NCBI GenBank assembly: GCA_026003015.1
Contig: BPGL01000001.1
Coordinates: 1,256,717 to 1,320,716 of the forward strand
DNA length: 64,000 bases
Direction of reading: 5' to 3'
Origin: Actinomycetota bacterium
Lineage (GTDB): Bacteria; Actinomycetota; UBA4738; HRBIN12
Made by a program: the position numbers and the translations under genes. Positions within the stretch are counted from its first letter, which is position 1. Each line of letters begins with the position of its first letter. The notes under the pieces are model-generated. The model worked only from the letters and a program-made list of their open reading frames with translations. It was not told the origin of the DNA and did not search any database. Positions 60,145 through 64,000 of this stretch are shown here, in pieces.

Positions 60145-61740
60145 TCAGGCGCGACGAAGATCCCGAAGGACCCGATGGGCCGCGTTGTAGCCCGGCGCCC
60201 CCGTCACCCCCCCGCCCGGGTGAGCCCCGCACCCGCACAGGTACAGCCCGTCGATCGGCGTCCGGTACCCCGACCAGCCCGGGACCGGCCGCATCGAGAA
60301 CAGCTGCTCCAGGCGGAGGTCGCCGTGGAAGATGTTGCCCTCGGTGAGGCCGTAAGTCCGATCGAGGTCCAGCGGTGTGATCACGCGCCGGGCGATCACC
60401 GCGTCGGGCACGTTCGGGGCGAAACGAGCGATGACGGCCTCGACGGCGTCCCCGAGTTCCTCGCGCCGTTCGTCCCAGGTCCCGTGCGCGAGCCGGTAGG
60501 GAACGTACTGAACGAAGCACGTCATCACGTGGGTCCCCTCGGGCGCGAGCGTCGGGTCGACGTTGGAGGCCACGACGCAGTCCACCCACAGGTCGTGGCT
60601 GAGCTCGCCGAACTTCGCCGCGTCGTAGCAGCGCTCGGCGCGCTCGAGGGTCGGCACGAGCGTGAACAGCGAGCGGCGGTTCGGGTCGGCGTCCTCGGGC
60701 ATCCCGATCACCCGCGGCTCCTCGGCGAGCGCGTAGCAGACCTTCGCGCAGGGTCCGTCCATCACGATCCGCTCGACCTGCCGCACGAACGTCGGTGGGA
60801 GCTCGTCGCGCTCGACGAGGCCCAGGAACGTCCGCTTCGGGTCGGCGTTCGACAGGATCACCCGGGCGTCGAGCTCCGTCCCGTCCTCCAGGGTGACCCC
60901 GGTCGCCCGACCCGCGCGCGTGCGCACGCGCGCGACGGGCGCCCCGGTGCGGATCTCGGCGCCGGCGGCGCGCGCCGCGGCCGCGAGGGCGTCCGCGATC
61001 GCCCCCATGCCTCCGATCACGTGGCCGTAGAAGCCCTGCACCTCGTCGTCGCCGCCCGACAACAGGTGGAACAGCAGCGCGCTCGCCGAGCCGGGGCGGT
61101 ACGGAGGGGCGTGGGCCCCGTAGGTGTTGTTCGCGAGGAACATCCGCTTGCTCTTGTCCGCGACGAACACGCCGTCGAGGAAGTCGCCGAGGCTCATCGT
61201 GAGGAACCGCACGAGCGCCGCGATCTCCTCGCCCTCGATCCCTCGGAACCGCCGCCCGATGCGCGCCAGCTCGCGCAACCGACGAACGCCCCGGGCCGAC
61301 AGGTCCGGCGGCTCCTCCAGGAAGAACGGCTGCAGGTAGCGCGCGAGCCGCTTGAGCTCCGCGTCGATCTGCAGGAACGCCGCGCCGTCGGCGGGTTCGC
61401 GGCGGGCGAACTCGGCGGCCGCCCGCTCGGGTTCCGACCACCAGGGGAACACGTCGCCGTCCTCGAAGACGGCCTGCAGCCCCGGCTCGCAGGGCACCAT
61501 CCGCAGGCCGTAGCGCGCGAGGCGGAGGTCGCGGACCACCTCGGGGCGCAGCATGCTGGCGATGTAGGAGGTCGTCGACGCCCGCACGCCGGGCGCGATC
61601 TCCTCGGTGACGCAGGCGCCGCCGAGGATCTCCCGCCGCTCCAACACGAGCACGCGAAGCCCTCCGCGGGCCAGGTAGGCGGCCGCCGTCAGCCCGTTGT
61701 GCCCGCCACCGATCACGATCGCGTCGTAGCTGCTCGCCAT
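60145..61740 (-). CDS. Phytoene-desaturase-like FAD-dependent oxidoreductase (PYROXD2 type)
   Basis: A 531-residue flavoprotein. The N-terminal Rossmann motif is YDAIVIGGGHNGLTAAAYLA followed by VLVLERREILGGACVTEE. The middle has VIGGMGAIADALAAAARAAG and ILSNADPKRTFLGL, and the C-terminal FAD-closing motif is GLYLCGCGAHPGGGVTGAPG. It belongs to the carotenoid-desaturase-related group, whose bacterial substrates are mostly unknown. No other carotenoid genes are present here. The ATG at 61740 (MASSYDAIV) follows TACGAT by 9 nt, and a start 8 codons upstream would overlap that hexamer. Confidence 0.9.
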   Translation of the reverse strand: MASSYDAIVIGGGHNGLTAAAYLARGGLRVLVLERREILGGACVTEEIAPGVRASTTSYIASMLRPEVVRDLRLARYGLRMVPCEPGLQAVFEDGDVFPWWSEPERAAAEFARREPADGAAFLQIDAELKRLARYLQPFFLEEPPDLSARGVRRLRELARIGRRFRGIEGEEIAALVRFLTMSLGDFLDGVFVADKSKRMFLANNTYGAHAPPYRPGSASALLFHLLSGGDDEVQGFYGHVIGGMGAIADALAAAARAAGAEIRTGAPVARVRTRAGRATGVTLEDGTELDARVILSNADPKRTFLGLVERDELPPTFVRQVERIVMDGPCAKVCYALAEEPRVIGMPEDADPNRRSLFTLVPTLERAERCYDAAKFGELSHDLWVDCVVASNVDPTLAPEGTHVMTCFVQYVPYRLAHGTWDERREELGDAVEAVIARFAPNVPDAVIARRVITPLDLDRTYGLTEGNIFHGDLRLEQLFSMRPVPGWSGYRTPIDGLYLCGCGAHPGGGVTGAPGYNAAHRVLRDLRRA

Positions 61741-61809
61741 CGCGCCCGCATCGTAGGGGGCCACCGGGACGACGCGATCGCCGCTGGGTGACCGCGGTTC
61801 ACCCGATCT

Positions 61810-62802
61810 TCAGCCGACGAGGCGCGTCCCCTTGCCCCGGCGCTTGTGCGCGTACATGGCCGCGTCAGCCAGGCGCATCAGCTCGTCCGCGTCGTCGGCC
61901 TCGGCGGGGAACAGCGCCGCGCCGATGCTGGCGCTCGTGTGGACGAGCCGATCGCGTACCGGGATCGCATCGGCGAGCGATGCGGCGATCCGCCCCGCCA
62001 CCGTGCGGATCACCTCGGGCGGCGTCGGACCACGGTCGTCGGGGAGATCGGCGAGCAGCACGAGGAACTCGTCTCCCCCCAGCCGCGCGACGAGGTCGGT
62101 GGCACGGGTCGCGCCCTTCAGCCGGCGCGCCACCACGCGCAGGAGCTCGTCGCCCGCGGCGTGGCCCATCGAGTCGTTCACGTCCTTGAACCCGTCGAGG
62201 TCCAAGAACAGCACGGCGACCGAGGTGCCGTTGCGCTCGGCGCGCGCGATCGCGAGCGCGAGGTGCTCCTCGAACATCGCCCGGTTCGGGAGGTCGGTCA
62301 GCGTGTCGTGGTAGGCCAGATGCTGCACGCGCATCTCGGCCTCCTTCTGCGCCGTGATGTCGAACATCACACCCTGGACGAACAGCGGCCGTCCGTCGGG
62401 CCCGCGGATGAGCTTCGACCGGTCGTGGATCCACACGACCGTGCCGTCGGGGCGGACGTAACGGTAGTCGCCCGCCTCCGGCTGACCGGTCTCGAGGAAC
62501 GACCGGTAGTCACGGAGCATCCGCTCGCGGTCGTCGGGGTGCACGAGCTCGGTCCACAGGTCGGGGCGCCCGATCCAGTCGCCCGGCTGCACCCCGAGGA
62601 GGTCGCGGATCTGCGGGCTCACGTAGTAGGTCGGACCGGACTCGTCGGGGGCGTCGATGTAGATCGCGGCCGGGAGCTGCTCGACGAGCGCCGTGTACTT
62701 CGCCTCGGCCTCGAACGCCCGACGCTCGAGCTCGTTCACCTGCGCTCGGAGCGCGAGGAGCTCACGCTCGGTCTCGGTCGCGCTCGGGCTCGCCTCGCCC
62801 AT
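61810..62802 (-). CDS. PAS-GGDEF diguanylate cyclase
   Basis: A 330-residue soluble protein. After a coiled coil (ERELLALRAQVNELERRAFE) comes a PAS domain (about 40-160: LVEQLPAAIYIDAPDESGPT, VSPQIRDLLGVQPGDW, GVMFDITAQKEAE) closely like that of the kinase at 57126. The cyclase domain (about 165-330) has DTLTDLPNRAMFEEHL, VLFLDLDGFKDVND and an active-site loop RLGGDEFLVLLADL, where GGDEF is intact. No RxxD inhibitory site is obvious. It should make c-di-GMP. ATG 62802 is preceded by GGAGGCCGGG and by a sigma-28-like promoter. Confidence 0.93.
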   Translation of the reverse strand: MGEASPSATETERELLALRAQVNELERRAFEAEAKYTALVEQLPAAIYIDAPDESGPTYYVSPQIRDLLGVQPGDWIGRPDLWTELVHPDDRERMLRDYRSFLETGQPEAGDYRYVRPDGTVVWIHDRSKLIRGPDGRPLFVQGVMFDITAQKEAEMRVQHLAYHDTLTDLPNRAMFEEHLALAIARAERNGTSVAVLFLDLDGFKDVNDSMGHAAGDELLRVVARRLKGATRATDLVARLGGDEFLVLLADLPDDRGPTPPEVIRTVAGRIAASLADAIPVRDRLVHTSASIGAALFPAEADDADELMRLADAAMYAHKRRGKGTRLVG

Positions 62803-62827
62803 CCCGGCCTCCGTACGGGGCTCCTCC

Positions 62828-62851
62828 GCGGGCCTGATCCCAAAGGCCCGC
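62828..62851 (-). other. 5' leader hairpin of the GGDEF mRNA / possible rtcB terminator
   Basis: A perfect 8-bp inverted repeat, GCGGGCCT (62828-62835) and AGGCCCGC (62844-62851), loop of 8 nt. If the promoter at 62861-62888 is real, the hairpin lies at the very 5' end of the GGDEF transcript. It also sits 41 nt after rtcB and could stop rtcB transcripts. It does not fit a c-di-GMP riboswitch. Confidence 0.45.
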
Positions 62852-62860
62852 CACCTGCCG

Positions 62861-62888
62861 GTATCGGCACTGGAGACGGGAGCCTGAG
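62861..62888 (-). promoter_or_regulatory. Sigma-28/WhiG-like promoter of the GGDEF gene
   Basis: On the minus strand CTCAGG (62888-62883) and CGATAC (62866-62861, within GCCGATAC) are 16 nt apart, the FliA/WhiG spacing. The predicted start is near 62853, 50 nt before the coding region. It has the same form as the promoter at 26209-26236. Confidence 0.5.
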
Positions 62889-62891
62889 CCG

Positions 62892-64000
62892 TTAGCCCTT
62901 CACCACCGCGACCGGGCGGAGCCGGGCGACCGGCCGGCTGAGACCCGCTCCCTCGCAGGCGCGCACGACCTCGTCGACGTCCTTGTAGGCGTAGGGGGCC
63001 TCCTCCGAGAGCAGTCCGAGGTTCGCCGGGGCCAGCGCGATCCCCCGCGCCTCGAGGTCCCGGGCGAGGTCCGCCCCCCGCTGACGACGCTTGGCCTGGG
63101 TCCGCGACATCGCGCGACCCGCCCCGTGACACGTCGAGCCGAACGAGCGGTCGGCCGCGGTGGGGAGCGCGACGAGCACCCACGACGCCGTCCCCATGCT
63201 GCCCGGGACGAGCACCGGCTGCCCGATCGCCCGGTAGGGCTCGGGGAGATCCGGATGACCGGGGCCGAACGCCCGCGTCGCACCCTTTCGGTGCACGCAC
63301 ACGCGGCGGCGGCGGCCATCGACCTCGTGCTCCTCGAGCTTGGCGAGGTTGTGGGACACGTCGTAGACGAGGGTGAGCCCGAGCGCCTGCGCGGATCGGC
63401 GGAAGACCTCCTCGAAGGCGCGACGCGCCCCGTCGGCGAGCACGTGCCGGTTCGCGCGAGCGAAGTTCGCCGCGGCGTGCATCGCGCCGAGGTAGCGCTC
63501 CGCCGCCTCGTGACCGAGGGGGGCGCACGCGAGTTGGCGATCGGGCACGCGGATCCCCAGGCTCGGGGCGAGCCGGTCCATCGCGGCGACGTGGTCGGTG
63601 CACACCTGGTGCCCGAGGCCCCGAGACCCGGAGTGGATCATCACGCAGACCTGGTCCTCGGCCAGGCCGAACGCCGCCGCCGCCCGCGCGTCGAGGACGC
63701 GGTCGACCACCTGGACCTCCAGGAAGTGGTTGCCCGACCCGAGGGAGCCGAGCTGGCGAGCCCCGCGCGATCGGGCGCGCTCCGAGACCGCCTCGGGAAG
63801 CGCGTCGGGCGCGACGCCGCGGTCCTCGCAGCGCTCCTCGTCGCCCTCGAGCCCGATCCCCCGTGCAAGGGGATAGCGCACACCCTCCCGGAGGACCCGG
63901 TCGAGGTCGCGACCGGCCACCGGGAGCCGACCCCCGGTGCCGGTGCCCCGAGGGATCTCCCGGCCGAGCGACCGGGCGAGCTCGCCGACGCGAGCGGCGA
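62892..64000 (-). CDS. rtcB: RNA-splicing ligase RtcB, 5' part outside the window
   Basis: The C-terminal 369 codons of a GTP-dependent RNA ligase that joins 2',3'-cyclic phosphate or 3'-phosphate to 5'-OH ends in RNA repair. Visible motifs are LGSLGSGNHFLEVQVVD with metal-binding His, IHSGSRGLGHQVC, VYDVSHNLAKLEEHEVDG, VCVHRKGATRAFGPG, VPGSMGTASWVLV and STCHGAGRAMSRTQAKRR with the histidine that is guanylylated. The upstream part with the catalytic Cys/Asp of the N-terminus lies beyond 64000. No Archease or RtcA gene is visible. Confidence 0.95.
   Translation of the reverse strand, partial: AARVGELARSLGREIPRGTGTGGRLPVAGRDLDRVLREGVRYPLARGIGLEGDEERCEDRGVAPDALPEAVSERARSRGARQLGSLGSGNHFLEVQVVDRVLDARAAAAFGLAEDQVCVMIHSGSRGLGHQVCTDHVAAMDRLAPSLGIRVPDRQLACAPLGHEAAERYLGAMHAAANFARANRHVLADGARRAFEEVFRRSAQALGLTLVYDVSHNLAKLEEHEVDGRRRRVCVHRKGATRAFGPGHPDLPEPYRAIGQPVLVPGSMGTASWVLVALPTAADRSFGSTCHGAGRAMSRTQAKRRQRGADLARDLEARGIALAPANLGLLSEEAPYAYKDVDEVVRACEGAGLSRPVARLRPVAVVKG

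Noticed and set aside
62803-62891. c-di-GMP riboswitch upstream of the GGDEF gene
   Set aside because: Only one hairpin is present. The two-helix GEMM core and its conserved unpaired adenines are missing.

Overview
The window is a 64 kb chromosomal segment of a very GC-rich bacterium, almost certainly an actinomycetote (Actinobacteria). The lineage evidence is a DUF5318 protein beside a class A penicillin-binding protein, a tad pilus locus in the compact mycobacterial order, DnaA boxes of the actinobacterial form TTGTCCACA, an HspR-type half-site in the dnaK promoter, and menaquinone as the quinone. The order of genes does not match a well-studied genus, so a less studied class is likely. This is inference and cannot be settled from the window. 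Genes are densely packed, and NTGA stop/start overlaps (GTGA, ATGA, once CTGA) are the usual way cistrons are coupled.

Layout. 1-10 kb: 5' end of dnaK, a two-component pair, trpD-dcd, tRNA-Gly(CCC), nth behind dnaB, DnaA boxes, the rpsF-ssb-rpsR-rplI block, panB and a second two-component pair. 10-17.5 kb: menaquinone genes, with menE divergent from menB-menA-menD, and a MerR-menG-menF operon running toward menD. 17.5-27.8 kb: two polytopic glycosyltransferases, a third two-component pair, a class A PBP, DUF5318, DUF983 and an orphan PAS histidine kinase. 27.8-32.5 kb: a Tad/Flp secretion locus (CpaE-like ATPase, TadA, TadB, TadC, Flp pilin, TadE and a TadE/G-like protein). 32.8-38.7 kb: an unknown protein, two paralogous M15-like proteins (one lacking all zinc ligands), a HAD phosphatase and small secreted or membrane proteins. 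38.7-45.9 kb is the most accessory part: tRNA-Sec (selC), a RelE/Phd toxin-antitoxin pair, a PadR-regulated ABC exporter with two frameshifts, a DUF6326 pseudogene, an MFS transporter and a VOC protein. 45.9-51 kb: TPR and DUF4331 genes divergently arranged, plus small envelope proteins. 51-64 kb: photolyase facing a CarH-like B12 photoreceptor, Ppx/GppA, an M20 peptidase-PAS kinase-GH38 operon, an acyltransferase, a phytoene-desaturase-like oxidoreductase, a PAS-GGDEF protein and the 3' part of rtcB.

How the parts fit. Replication and translation genes (dnaB, ssb, ribosomal proteins) sit together as in other actinobacteria. The men genes supply the respiratory quinone except for menC and menH, which are not here. 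Signal transduction is over-represented, with five histidine kinases, three NarL-type regulators and one diguanylate cyclase. Light and DNA damage are linked by the photolyase/CarH pair.

The strongest cross-window signal is a -10 hexamer (TAGNNT or TANNNT) ending 7-10 nt before the start codon of many genes. This implies widespread leaderless transcription. The same element places the tRNA-Sec transcript start at its mature 5' end. Two sensor genes instead carry sigma-28/WhiG-like promoters. No complete new defence or biosynthetic system is evident. The most unusual items are selC, the two probable CTG start codons, the zinc-less M15 paralogue, the SSB without an acidic tip, and a pseudogene broken by two 4-bp tandem duplications.
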